A DNA stretch of 64,000 bases from assembly GCA_009599575.1 (NCBI GenBank), contig VWND01000011.1, positions 434,001 through 498,000 on the forward strand. The letters run 5' to 3'. The notes beneath the pieces are model-generated. The model was not told the DNA's origin. It worked only from the letters and a program-made list of their open reading frames with translations, and did not search any database. Below are positions 10,975 to 22,900 of this stretch, piece by piece. The stretch is from Blumeriella jaapii. Taxonomy: Eukaryota > Ascomycota > Leotiomycetes > Helotiales > Drepanopezizaceae. The position numbers were made by a program, and so were the translations under genes. Position 1 is the first letter of the stretch. Every line of letters starts with the position of its first letter.

Positions 10975-12156
10975 TGTATTACGTGTATTCTAGCCGTCTG
11001 TGTGCAAGAGTCAGTTTCGAGCAAGGGAAAGGTGAGAGCCTCAAGGTACCTGCGGGGGGACTTGTGCTTGAAGAAGAACGCAAGTCTAAAGAGAGACTTG
11101 GCTGTTTGCTGAAGAGAAGAGAAGGGCTTGTGCAAGTAGAAGCTTGTGTATGGGTCGAGGTGTTCTTCAGATCGAAACAGGCTGAGCTGGTATTCAGATC
11201 GAAATGAATTGGGTGCAAGTTGGTTCTGCTTGGTCACAAGATATTGAAGTTGAAGTGGAAGTCAAAGGGAGGAACCGGTGCTGTGTTTTCAAACAGTGGG
11301 GAGGCTGCTGTGCTAGCGCGATTTCCGGAGCACACTGGTGCAGCCTTGCGACATTCACTTTCCTCAACCTGCCAGAAGGAGACAGATGAAATGCGGACAA
11401 GATGACATTCTCTGATGGCCAGGTGCCATCCAGAAGAGAACTTTGATCTTCTAGGGGTACTACAAATCAGCATCAACTCCTCCAATATGCTAGAAAATCT
11501 GAACTCAAAGTCTGCCAACTTGAGACCAGCGATGATGGACGTGGAGCTCTCCAGCTTGAAATGCCTACAAATAGCAATACAGCGTGAGAAATCATGGTAT
11601 AATATATGTATTTCAAGGGCTGCTCTTGATATTTTGCCTAGAGCCGTTTTTGAAGAAGAATGCGTGCAGTCTGCTTTTGCTGTGCCGGGCGAATCAATTG
11701 TAAAAGATCGGTCCAGATGGCAAATCTGTAAGGCTTCATCAGACAGAGGAGTGACAAAGTTACTTTGGGGAGGATCTGGAAACCACTCCTCCATACATCA
11801 CCAGAGATAATAGCTACAGAACAGTTATCTCGTCACCAAGCTAAGCCTGGAGACCGTGTCATCGTGGCGTTCTGTAATTACAAATCGTTTCACGAAGATT
11901 TATATTGTGATTTCTATCTATCAATCGGAGACTGAAAGAGCAAGATCAACAGCCGGTTGTGTTGAAAAGCAAAGGAACACATGATCCCGGAATCGATCAT
12001 CACCAAGTTTCCACCGGAAACACCTCCAAACCCCGAATACCAGAAAGCCGCATGAAAGAAACCAAACTGGCTGAGAAAAACCCAGATCGCCAAGTAAGCT
12101 TCGTGAACGAAGGCAAGAAGCAATGTCCAGAACCAGGAAGTGGCAAGTGCAAAATT
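10975..12156. other. Spacer with one unsupported open frame
   Basis: A 186-codon ATG frame at 11234-11794 (minus) matches no family I know and has no clear splice partners. It could be a lineage-specific gene or chance. Nothing else is visible. Confidence 0.3.
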
Positions 12157-12941
12157 TCAGTGGTCGTCCTTGGCTTCGGTTTCGTTAACTTCGCCGTCCC
12201 TATGGAACTAAATATCAGCATCTATAGTTGGGGTTTGGAAAGCATAAGGAGCAAAAGAGACTCGTGTGACTTACTGGCCATCCTTGGTGTCGGAAATCTC
12301 CTCATCCTCGCTCTCAGCAGCCTTGATAGGAGCCTCAGTCTTGGTAGGAGCCGCAGCTCTCTTGCCTCTCGCTGGATTCTTCTTCAAGATGGCCTTCTTT
12401 GGTGTGGCTTTGGCCTTGGTCACCTTGTTCTTGGTGGCCTTGGGAATGGCAGGGGCCTTGGCAACAACGGTGCCATTACCACTCTCGGATGCCTCGGCGC
12501 CAACGTCACTCTTGACACCCTTGCTCTTCTACATCATGGCGGAGTCAGCATTCCAGGTAGTATGTCGCCAAAAGACTTGGGATATTGAAGATATGAGAGA
12601 ATGAGCTGATGCCGTACGTACAGATGTAACGATGTTGATGCCCCACTTCTTCTTGAAAGAGGTGAGCTTGTTCACAACGGACTTGGGGTTCTTGAAGTTG
12701 TTGGCCTCGGCGACCTTATCGATGTCGACCTATTGCAAGTCAGGGATGTTAGTCGACGATACATGAGCTAGGAGGACTTTTGCGCCAAGCTTGACCGGCC
12801 AAAAAGATGCAGCAAGCAGCACGCAGAAGGATGACTTACAGTCAAGTGGCCACCGGTGGAGTTGTTGATGCAAGTGAGCAGGAACTCGATCTCCTTGGCG
12901 CTCATGGTCTCGCCAACAGTAGGCTGCTCGTTGTCCGACAT
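12157..12941 (-). CDS. Myb-like nuclear protein with basic linker-histone-like tail, paralogue 3
   Basis: Four exons (12840-12941, 12622-12729, 12275-12528, 12157-12199) join in frame to a 168-residue protein. The N-terminal fold reads SAKEIEFLLTCINNSTGG then VDIDKVAEANNFKNPKSVV and NKLTSFKKKWGINIVTS. The first intron lies in phase 0 before VDI. The tail is rich in Lys, Ala and Pro (KATKNKVTKAKATPKKAILK), like a histone H1 arm, and ends acidic (ESEDEEISD, EVNETEAKDDH). The last exon is only 43 nt. Its join avoids the TAA that would otherwise follow DGQ, so intron retention would shorten the protein. A chromatin role is inferred from composition and the fold. Confidence 0.85.
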
Positions 12942-14427
12942 TCTTCTGGCTGGAGGGGATCGATCTGGTCTGGGGCAAGAATCAGCGCGAATTCGCCAGA
13001 ACGTCTAGTGCCGATTGCAGAAGGCGCAAACTCTGCGCGGAGCAAACGCTGTGATGGGTCACTTACGTGTGTTGAAGAGAATCTCGATATCTGTATGACG
13101 GTCGAGAGGCGTGGAGAAATAAGGATTGTTAGAGGTTGATGGAAAATTTCGAGGTTATGGTTATGCGGCGGCCATTCACCGCACGGGACAGAAATGACGT
13201 AGGCCTGATTTGAGAAGCTGCCTAACCACAAATGCCTCTCCTCTTTCCAAAATGAAATCCAGGATATTCTAGTACTTTGGACAGCCAGCTTGCATCAGCA
13301 TTCATTGTCTCCCATCAATGTCTTGAATACCTAGGTCCAAAACCCTTCAAACACCAAGTTTCAACCAGGTGTCGTTTCCCCTTTACTATTTATACAACAA
13401 GGCTTTGCTTGTCCGTGGTCGGGTGAACGTGCATATAGGAGGGCGTAATATCTGGTTGAGAGTCGCCATAAATAGCATCAAATGGGCCTGGAAAAAGTTG
13501 CTCCTGTGTGTATTGTTTCGTTCCTTTCCTTATTCGAGGCGAAGAGGGCTGAGAAGTTCATAGAAACCAGAAAGAGACATACGTTCTCGTCTTACTCGGG
13601 TCTTCACCCCCAAGGAAATGGGGCCGAGCGAGTTCAGTCATATAGCTACACTCAAACATGACGACAATCCGTAGTCAACTTCTGCTGTATCACGAAGCGC
13701 CACTTTCGCAATATAAACGCCATCGGTAGTGCGTGTTTGCTTCGACTGTCGTGTAGAAACTGCGCCGCCGCCATCACATCGGCATCTACGCGTAGCTATC
13801 GATATGCCCTCACCAAGCACAAATATCCACGACTCTTTATCACACCAAGCCTACACATGAAGAATAATGGTACTTGATTCTGCAAACATGCACATACTCG
13901 CTTAACTAGTCGCATCTCTTCCAGAGTAAACAAACATCACGTGACCGAGACAACAACATAGATCCGGTCTGAAGAAATGTCTCACGATGGATAACATTCC
14001 TCATTGTGCGGCTTATCGCACTCAATATATAGTCTCCAGCCAGGCTTTGCAACAAGACATGGGACATAGAACTGTTTGCGTAAAATGATAGCAGTGGGTG
14101 ACATTCATGCCTGATGAGTGCCATTAGCTGCTTGTTATCACGGGCAATCATGGAGGTTAGACAGCATCAATCAAATAAATTTCTAATCTGCCTGTATTCG
14201 GCGAATTTCATCGATATGCAGCCTCTGAGATGGAATCAGTCCCAGGTAAAAAAAAATCAACGCTTCCCATCCAGTTGCACGCGACCTTCGAGTTAGAATC
14301 AGACCCAGGTAGAAGAAATTTCAGACCTCGAATGATGCATGATCACCGCATTGCACCAATCGATTTGTCTTCTGTAGAAGGTCAGTATTCCAGGATTTAT
14401 TGGCGAAGTAGAGCACATACCGGGCCA
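12942..14427. other. Gene-free stretch
   Basis: Promoter of the third Myb-like gene, then AT-richer spacer with a TCACGTGA palindrome at 13937-13944. No coding frame is convincing. Confidence 0.4.
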
Positions 14428-15143
14428 CTACGCCTCCTCGTATTCCTCTTGATACTGGTCGACTCGGCGTCCTTGATAGCCGCCCGTGTGGAGTAGATTG
14501 TCAAATTGCTCCTCGGCGTAGTCGGTAATATCCTCATGGATTTTCTCGGTGGCTTTCTTGGCTTCACCCTTGACGGTTTCCTTATCCTCCTCTCTCTCTG
14601 CCTCTGGCTTTGGGCCGGCGTTCGCCTTTGGCTTTGTTCCACGCTTAGTGACCTTGGAGGGATTGACATTGGTACCGCTACCGCTCAGCGAATTCATCTT
14701 CATGCTGCGAGCAGTCTTGTCGGATTTCTTGGCAGGCTTGGAAGCAGCAGCAGCAGATGAGGCGTCACCCTCCCAACCGAGCTTCTTCTTGATCTGGGCA
14801 AAACGGGTAACAGCGGTCTTGGCATTGCTGAAGCCAGACTTCTCAGCGACGACGGTCCAGTCTACCTGAAGAGCTATTAGCAGACTGTGCAAGAACATCT
14901 CATACAAAATGTGCCAACTTGTGGGCGACGCTTGCGCGTAGAATTGTCTGGGTAAGGCTGCCGTAATGTACAAGGTTCGTATTCTTCGTCAAAGCCGAAC
15001 TGGCCGGCCACAAGACAACGCCGAGCACCAGAAATATTGTTACTTACATCGGGTTTACTCTTCAAGTTGGAGAGAATGGTCAAGAAAAAGAAAGCCTCCT
15101 TTGGAGTTGGCTGAGGGCCGGTCGAAGTGGGATCTTGAGACAT
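14428..15143 (-). CDS. Myb-like nuclear protein, paralogue 4
   Basis: Two exons (15048-15143, 14428-14865) give 177 residues. The fold reads TPKEAFFFLTILSNLKSKPD, then VDWTVVAEKSGFSNAKTAVT and RFAQIKKKLGW. The intron (14866-15047) again sits in phase 0 at KPD/VDW. This copy shows the fold best: three helices with the basic third helix RFAQIKKKLGW. After it come Ser/Ala/Lys-rich sequence and a Glu/Lys-rich segment (EEDKETVKGEAKKATEKI) that is probably helical. It is the last of four such genes over 7.3 kb, all on the minus strand. A CACGTG box lies 345 bp upstream at 15488-15493. Confidence 0.87.
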
Positions 15144-17143
15144 TCTACTGGCTGTCAGTAACATACAGTGGACCTCAGTAGATATAGTAGCTGACCCGAA
15201 GGGTGCTTACGGAGAAGCTTGGGGGTCCCAGATCTGTACCAAGCCGTCAGCTTTACTTCGATCTTCTGCCACATTTGTCGGAGAAAGAAGGCAATTTGAC
15301 AAACCACGCGGAAATACTTACATTCCTCGAGGCCTGTGAGATGACGAGTTGCAATTAGAGTTGCGGCACTGTCGATGTTACTTTCGCTGAGGTTGACCCG
15401 TCGTGATTTTGTTGCAATGGGAGCGAAAGTAAGGTTAAGGTCGAGGCCACAAAAGGAAAGAGCGAGCTCAACTAGCGGCGGTTGAATCACGTGCGAGCCA
15501 AGCTGTGGAGCTATTACCGCTTAATTAAGCTTCGTTCACAGACTTTGAAGTGCTTGGTCTTCGGAGACGATATTAGAGACGTCCCTATTACAGCTCGTGA
15601 ACCCTAGTCGTGATTTAGTTGTTTTCAGCCCCTACTTTCTTTTCTAGCTAGCCCTTCCTTCAAAAGACTATAGGACCGAAGGATGTTGACAGGACATCTT
15701 GTTAGCAGTATGTTTTAGTAGATGGAAAAGTTTAGAATCCTCGTCCTATGTTGACGCAACGAGAAGAAAGGGGTCGTTCGCAGTTGCTGCAACAGAAGCG
15801 CATTTGACCAAACCATAGTTCTTCTTATGGTGTAGGAAGAAAACTTCGACAATTTTCAGGGAACTTATCGAAGTCCTACGTCTTCGACTTCTCCCGAATC
15901 TGCTCAGATTCCCTTCAGTATGTTAGCGTACTCCCATCATTCCCCATTCGATACGGCTCTGTCGTTCTCGTTTCCCAGCACTGTGTTCAAAAAATCCCAT
16001 AATCTTTACCTGTCACTTCCTCACTCCCACCTTTCCCAAATACCCTTTTCACGCCCCAAGTTCTTTCCTTTGCCAGCCTGCAAGTCTATTTTCGCACCAT
16101 AACTCTCACTTTTGCCTTCAAATAGACAGAACTGATGACTTTCGACAGCGAGGAATTCTTTCCGCTCTCCATTCAAGTCGCTGCCCATTGAATTCACACC
16201 ATTCTTGTTGTTCGCTCCTATCTGGAGGATACGACTCGACTTATAATTCTTAAAGACGCGCATCTCATGGCCAATTTCTGTAGATCGGGCGAGATTGATA
16301 CAACTCGTCGTTCTACAGAATGAGTAGAATAACCCCCGAGTTTGGTCAACGCCGTTTGCTCATCCTCGGCTGGCCAAGTGCTTACGACTGTATCCGACCG
16401 CCATAGCAACTATACAAAGCCTACGTATATGAATATTGCGTCGGATATGACACCGAGAGATCTATGGCTTTATTCAATTCTCTCGACTACCCGCGACGAA
16501 GGTCTAGAAGGGCCTCAACTTATCCGTCAAATTTGATTTCGGTATTTGCGAAACTTCATGTCATATTATAGAGCCCACTGGTGAGTTAAAATTGATGCGT
16601 CCTTTGGGTATCTGCTCTGAACAATCTGATCGTGGAGGTTATAAAATGGTCTAGATTCAACTTTCTCTCTCTCGTTAGTTCGGGATAAGCAAGGTCTCGC
16701 ACTCAGTTGTCGCATTTCTAACCATTCAATCTAATTGCCATAACTTACACTAGTAGTACCAATTGCTGCGAAATCGAATTGAGTGAGAGTGTAGAAGAAA
16801 CGAAAAGTTCGGAAAACGCCAGACTATACTGCAGATCTTGGAAAACAGTGACTCTGAGTTATCGTACAGCATCTACTTATGCACGAGGGTTAGCGAAAAA
16901 GATAAGAACAACGCGATCACAATTATCTTGAACATTTACGCAGAATAAAAAAGAAATCGAAGCGAAAAGAAAAAAAGAAAAAGACAGAAGCTCTGATCGT
17001 GCTCAGAGAAGCTGAGGTCCGAGAGTCACTATGCAAGCCATCGTTGCTCCGACCACATCTACGGTAACTTACAAAAGTCATTTGACTGGGAGAAATAGAA
17101 GACTTTATAGTTCGTTGGGTTTTCGCTATTTTGAATGTCCTGG
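15144..17143. other. Gene-free stretch
   Basis: Promoter of the fourth Myb-like gene and about 1.5 kb of spacer. Short frames such as 15920-16102 (plus) lack protein character. I see nothing else. Confidence 0.45.
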
Positions 17144-18472
17144 TCATCTGTCTACTACGCTTGCTGCATTCAGCATGCCCGTCTCGTCGTGGCATCCGAC
17201 ATATTCAAAGAACTGTTGTCCTTCCTCTAGCACATAAATCTCGTGGAACAACCTCAGACTCAGCACATTGTCAAGTTTCTTCGCATATGTCAAGAAGCCA
17301 CCAAAGATATTTAAATGCGTTGCGTGGCTTTTGCTCCAATGCTCAAGCGAACTCAGGTCGTCGAAGAAACCTAATCCGTATGTCTTGTCCAGCTTGGCTC
17401 CGAAGCTCGAGGGATCGATCACACCCCAGAGATTGTTAGCGTGGCATCCAACAGACTTACCCTCGTCACGTAAGAAGACCATTCCCTTGATCAGCACGGG
17501 GTGCATGGTTTCGAGGTAAAGCTTCCGTTCGGCTGGCAAGGTAGCCGACCAGTCTTGGCCTGACCGAATTACGCAGAGGTTTTTTTTGCCAGGAACGCAA
17601 ATCCTCTTCACCCCTCCATCCTTTCTCACGTGGCCGTTGAGGGCATTAGACACGAGCTTTTCGCCCTCCAGGAGGTCATTCTGTGCCGCAGCAAGTCTAC
17701 CCAGCAAATCAATATCGATCTTTCCCAGAGCAACAGGGAATGCGTATAGCAGGACTTCTGCCTCCGTGGGCTCCCCAGATACGAAGGACCACCAAAACTG
17801 TACTAACCTATCCCGCATACTTCCCCAGTACGCATGTTCGCTCATCTCCCCACTGATCTTCTCCCTCAAGTTCGCTGCACCTTCAGGAACCTCGTTATTG
17901 GAAAATACGGTTTCCAAGCGATCGACACTAGGAATGAAGCATTCTTGGAACCAGCCGTGTCCATCGCTCTCACGATCAGCGCTATTCCACCAGGCGTCAG
18001 ATCCGGAGTCTTGTCGCCATGAGCGGAAAGAAGACTCAGAAGGCCAATACGCAATAACAGCAACGTTGTACGCCTTGCGCTTGTCGGTGACTGAAGCCAC
18101 TTCCCAATATGAGGCTTGCGTGTGTTCTGGGCAGTTGGTGACGAAGGACTATAGAGTCGAGAGGGCAGCACCATCGTGATCGGACTCGGACTTATACTGG
18201 GCGCCGAAAGTCGCCATCGCGAGGGTCGACATGGTAGTTGGAAAGCGCGCACAATACTGCGTCGAAGTTAGCCTTGGCAACATCGTAGAGCAAGGTTATT
18301 TGGAGATTAAAGCTCCAAGGACATATTCAAAGCCTTGTGTCGTAGTGGGAAAGAAAAGAGTCAGGAACTTGGATATATATACTCCAGGGAAAGGCGGCTG
18401 GTAGTCTGGCGGCAATGACATAGGACATGTCCGAGGTTTCTGAAGGTGTACGGGGATTGCAGATTCCAACAT
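17144..18472 (-). pseudogene. Phenylacetaldoxime dehydratase-like gene with one internal stop
   Basis: Two exons (18383-18472 and 17144-18256) encode a haem-containing aldoxime dehydratase, which turns aldoximes into nitriles. Exon 1 starts MLESAIPVHLQKPRTCPMSL and exon 2 continues YCARFPTTMSTLAMATFGAQ, matching the family N-terminus. Later blocks include ASYWEVASVTDKRKAYNV, IAYWPSESSFRSW and HWSKSHATHLNIFGGF, the last carrying the His-rich region near the haem ligand. The frame is open for 400 codons except TAG at codon 66 (18149-18151), between ALSTL and SFVTNCPEHTQ. The intron (GTATAT donor, GCTAAC branch) is intact and no other damage is visible. So this is a very recent loss, a strain variant, a readthrough case or a base-call error. 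An ATG at 18100 could restart translation but would omit a conserved part of the fold. Confidence 0.8.
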
Positions 18473-19010
18473 TGTAGCTATTGTTCGCAAAATTGTAGAT
18501 GAAGGCCAAAACAGATGATTGTTTCGAACTGCGTGGACTACGACACGGGCAAGACATGTTTATATAGCCGTCTCGTAGCTAGGCAGCTCCGAGTTTGGCG
18601 CAGAGGTTCGGTGGTGTCATATCGACCAATGAAAAGCAGATAGTCAGCCATTTATACGGAACGGGTTCCGCCATTATCGCTTCAGATCCAGGCTGCTCGG
18701 TTTATCTCAGCGTCAATTGGGTGACGGTGTGTGTACGGAGTATATGTGGCAAGCGATTGATTTTGGCTAGGAAAACATATACAGTAAAATATTTGCGCGG
18801 ACGAAGCGAAAAGAAAACATGACTGATAGAGTCAAAGTGTCGGATTCTAGCTGTCTGTAATGAATGGCCTTGTAGCAGGGAAATACAAAATCGGACTTAT
18901 CGGCCGATAGACAGCCCGCTTGAATTCTGCTATGCGTTGTAGAATATTTAAAATGCGGTACGTACAGGAGTCAGGATTCAGGCCATATGATAAGTCATGT
19001 GATAATTATT

Positions 19011-19069
19011 ATAACGATCTAACCAGACGAAGATTAAGATCAGCCAACTAGGTCGCTAGGGTCATATGG
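19011..19069 (+). repeat. Diverged repeat segment A, copy 1
   Basis: The sequence around ACGATCTAACCAGACGAAG is similar to 24151-24210 in the same orientation. Several differences are G-to-A changes in this copy (GACC/AACC, GGCTGAG/GATTAAG), as repeat-induced point mutation would leave. Confidence 0.55.
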
Positions 19070-19142
19070 CATGGAAGAAGCAGGACTTCGGTTCTACTTA
19101 ATAAAATAATAATAAAAATCAATAATTACAAAAGGTGAAGAT

Positions 19143-19187
19143 CGCCCCCCCCCCCCCCCCAAAAAAAAACAAATAACAACCCCCCCC
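19143..19187. repeat. Poly-C / poly-A low-complexity tract
   Basis: A run of about 18 C is followed by a run of A and a second short C run, within AT-rich DNA next to the decayed repeat. Confidence 0.85.
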
Positions 19188-19240
19188 TTTAAGGTATAAT
19201 AAATGGATTCCGCAACAAATAGAAAACCCATCAGAAACCT

Positions 19241-19410
19241 GAATGAGGCTAGATTACGAGACATACGCATAAGCAAAAGTCAGATCTTACAAATACGTGC
19301 ACCAAAAAAAACCCCCGAACCGTTATATTATTTTTGTGACGGTTCGGTTTTTGCTATTCCCGTATTTACATCACCTGATCCTCGCTTATGCGTACAAATC
19401 TCAACCTCCG
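19241..19410. repeat. Imperfect inverted repeat, likely relic of a small transposable element
   Basis: TACGCATAAGC (19264-19274) mirrors GCTTATGCGTA (19384-19394), and GAACCGT (19317-19323) mirrors ACGGTTC (19339-19345), around a centre near 19330. The right arm also resembles 24735-24850 in the same orientation (both contain GTGACGGTTC and CCTCGCTTA). No transposase is visible. Confidence 0.6.
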
Positions 19411-19993
19411 CCCGATCATCGACTCGCATGGAGACATTTGCGCCCTAACACCAGGAACTGTTTAGGACCCACCTCATTCTTCAATGTTGTATGTACGTTG
19501 CATGCCCGACCGCTGGAAGAGAGCTACCGTGCAAGGCAAAGATTGCATCCTTCACCCAACCATCTATTTTCCAGTTCACCACAGCCTCACAAAGAAAGAT
19601 GCGAAAAGGGAACAGCGACGTTTTCTTCCGCAAGCTGCAACGTTGCAAAATCGGTCTCAACAACACTCAAGCTTGGTACCGTACATCTGATGCCCTGAAA
19701 TCCAAAGGATGGCCAAAGGACGATTCCGTGCAGTGGGTCATCCGGAAGAAAGGCTTTAGCAAGTTCGTAACAGGTGGGTGGGTGGTGTTGCTCATTCCAA
19801 AGCGACTATATACTAATGTACAATTTGAGAAGACGGACCGTTTATCACTCCTATGCTATGACGGACGGCCCATACACGTACGTAACTCCCATAGACGGCC
19901 GAGGGCTAGCGCGCTTTCGCAGCCAGAAAGAAATCCCGAGAACGCCAAAACGATTTTGATCGACAGGCCCGCTGCCGATTGTAAGCACGACGC

Positions 19994-22900
19994 TCAAGAA
20001 TCAAAAATAGGAGCGATGGCTGGCACGCCGCGACACTCCATCTGGTACATGAACCGGGAGGTCGTGCTGGGATTGGAAATGATGCACACCACCTCGGCAT
20101 CGCTCTCTCGAAAGAGCTGGTAGGCGAGAGCAGCAAGATCTGGGCGGCCTTGGGTGTCGGTGTTCCAGATCACGGCATGCGGGTCTGCGCCGTAGACGGT
20201 GTCGAGGACGTCTCTCCCGTACGTCTTCATCGGGTCTTTGGTCGACCACAGGATCCGGAGGGGCACGACGTTGTCCGTCATGACGGGCATGCAGGGAGCG
20301 ACGCCCGAGCCGGTGGCCACCAAGACCATCTTCTTGAACAGCGGGACCACCGCGAGGACGCCGGATGTGGGCACGCCGCGCGTCCAGATCGAGGTTGGCG
20401 GGTTGTCGATGATCTTCCCCGTCCAGTCGCCGGCGCGAGACACGATGACCGAGAAGCCTTTGACGCCCGGAACGGAGATGGCGGCGAAGGAATGCCACTC
20501 CCGCAGAGGCCGGTCCGAGATGCGTAGCACCACCGACGATGATCTCCGCGGGGTGAAGTAGTTGAAGTGGAGACGGACCGCATGCGCAGAGAGCCTTTCG
20601 GGAACGACGTTGATTCTGCGGAGGCGCATCCAGGGGTAGGCAATGCAGATCGTGGAGCATGCGTTGATATACACCTCTCGCGTCTTCAGCAGAGTGATTC
20701 CGAAGCGCCCTTCAGAGAGAGAAGCAGTCACAATGAAGAGATGGGCCCAGAAAAAACCGAGAAGGGTCCAGCCTGCGAATCGATGGGTCCATTCGAATTG
20801 GTTGTGATACCTTGCACGGATTGCCGGATAGGCCATGACGACGATCATGCAGATGAAGGCGAGGATGAAATACGAGAGCGTGATGGTTGCGGTGTTGACG
20901 TGGTGTGGGTGAGCCGGGTTGGGTGTAGCATTGAGATTTCGAAAGCGAGTGACTTGCACCGTGAAAATGGACCACCAGACCAGCGCCGAAGCAGCGCAGC
21001 CGGAATGGATCCCCCCATTATGATAGATGAGCGCAAGTTGGTATCGAATAAAGAACGGCGTGGAGAGCGGTGGCCGGGTGGCCAGCCAGTATAAAAGGTT
21101 CAGAAAATCGTTTTGCCGGATCAAGACGGCAGCCAGTATGTTGACTGATACCGCTGTGAGGAGCGTTGAGAGCGGTACGAGAAAGCGATTCCGTCGACTC
21201 ACATGCAGCATGATCGCAAACGGAATCAAGTTGGCTATGAAGACCAACAGAAAAATCTTTCTGTAGGCAGAAATTGCCTTGTACCTGATCCACCTCCAGC
21301 CGTGAAAGCCCTTTTTGGGTGGCAGTGCGTACCTTTCCACGTCTTTGCTTTCGTCAAAACGGTCGCCGACGTTGTGTTGCACACTCACGGAGAGGGTGGA
21401 TGTGCCGGAGAGGGGCGAGAGACAACCATTCGTAAAGATCTCCTTCTCGTGTGATGTTCTGGTTGCTGAAGCAGCGTACCTGAGTTTCGTCTTGTCGATC
21501 TTCCCATTCGGTGTCAGATCTATAACGGGTAGGAACTTCCACACCGAAGGCACAGCATAGGATGACTGCCCGACCACGGTAAGCCTTTTGCGAGCTTCTA
21601 AGCTTAACTCCCGAGGCGCGGAGTAGAAACCCCAGAGAGACTTGTCCATTTCCAGGGTACATGCCCGGGTCACGCTAGGCAAGTCTTCTATTGATTTTGA
21701 CACTTGATCTAGCGCAACGTGATAGCCAGCGATTTTCACTTGGTCCTTCTTGCGTCCTAGGGACTCTAGGCTACCATCTGGTAGCCATCGAGCAAGATCG
21801 CCTGTGCAAAACATATTACTACTAGAAGACGAATCTTAGTACAAGAAAAGCACTTTCGAGGAAACAAGCTTACCCATCGCGGGTGAACTTGTCTGGCTTA
21901 TATAGCGCCGATGTTGCTTCAGGTAGATTGAGATACCCTCGAGACACTCCGAGCCCTCCAGCCCACATGATTCCAGGCTCACCGATCGGCACCTTGAGAA
22001 AACCATTAGAGGTTTCCTTCTCATCACGACCTACAAGGTTGAGAGGAGGCTTACCGGGTTCTCAGATTCATCCAAGATATAGATGTTAGTGTTTGGGTTC
22101 GGTCTCCCAATCGACAGCGCGCTACCACGGGTGTGTAAGTGAGCACTTATCAAGATGCTGACCTCTGCTGAGCCGTAGACATTATAAAACTTTACACGCG
22201 AAGCCCAGTGCTCCGCAAGCGCTCTGGGACAGGGCTCTCCTCCTACTGCGATGGTTTTGATGTTGGGAAAGTCCTGCTGGCGCGCCATCTGACTCAACAC
22301 TATCGACGGAGTAGCAATGACTACGTCGACGCGACGGAGGCACTCCGCCCAGCTCTCGTTGCCGCTCCCACGAAGGTGCAGAGTGCCACCGTTGACCATC
22401 GTTCCCAGAATCTCCCACGCGCCTGAGTTCACTTCACGTCAGCAGTCCGGTCGAGGAGAAGGCTTGGAGACGTACACATGTCAAAGCCGACGTTCAACTG
22501 CTGTATCACGTTCGTGCCAACCGTGATTCCCAGCTTCGACGGTTCTGCCAGCAAGCTGTTGCAGACACCTTGGTGACGAACGTCGACACTTTTTGGCTGA
22601 TCAGTAGTGCCGCTCGTGTAGATGGCATAGGCGCCATCTTGTGGACCTACCCGGGTGTTTAATCTCTGCCGGTCTCCGATTCCCCACAAGGAACTCTGCG
22701 AGTCCAAACCAACGACCTTCACATGAGAGTCAGGATGTACCCTCGTGACTACGCTTTGCTCGGCCTTGGCCCGAAATGGAGGTAGACAGAGGACAATCTG
22801 CGCTCGCGATTCGTAAATAGCATGACCAAGAGTGCATGTTGGGGTCAGTTCTGCATCAAGTGGGAGATATTGACCTCCCGCTTTCAAGACAGCTAGGATG

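Larger units (their letters stand above)
18473..19993. other. Spacer with decayed repeat
   Basis: Aldoxime dehydratase promoter, then AT-rich DNA with a decayed repeat (19011-19410) and a long C run. Short plus-strand frames at 19480-19960 look like chance. Confidence 0.5.

Noticed and set aside
11234..11794. 186-codon ATG frame between Myb-like genes
   Set aside because: No recognisable domain, no coding bias clearly above flanks, no supporting splice sites; kept only as a note in the spacer.
20001..20660. Arg/His-rich frame overlapping the TmpB-like gene
   Set aside because: Frame shadow of the flavoprotein exon, with extreme composition.
21500..21680. Carrier (PCP) or reductase domain after the adenylation domain
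   Set aside because: The sequence goes from NGKID to the first membrane helix with no LGGxS-type motif, so this is not a standard NRPS-like reductase.
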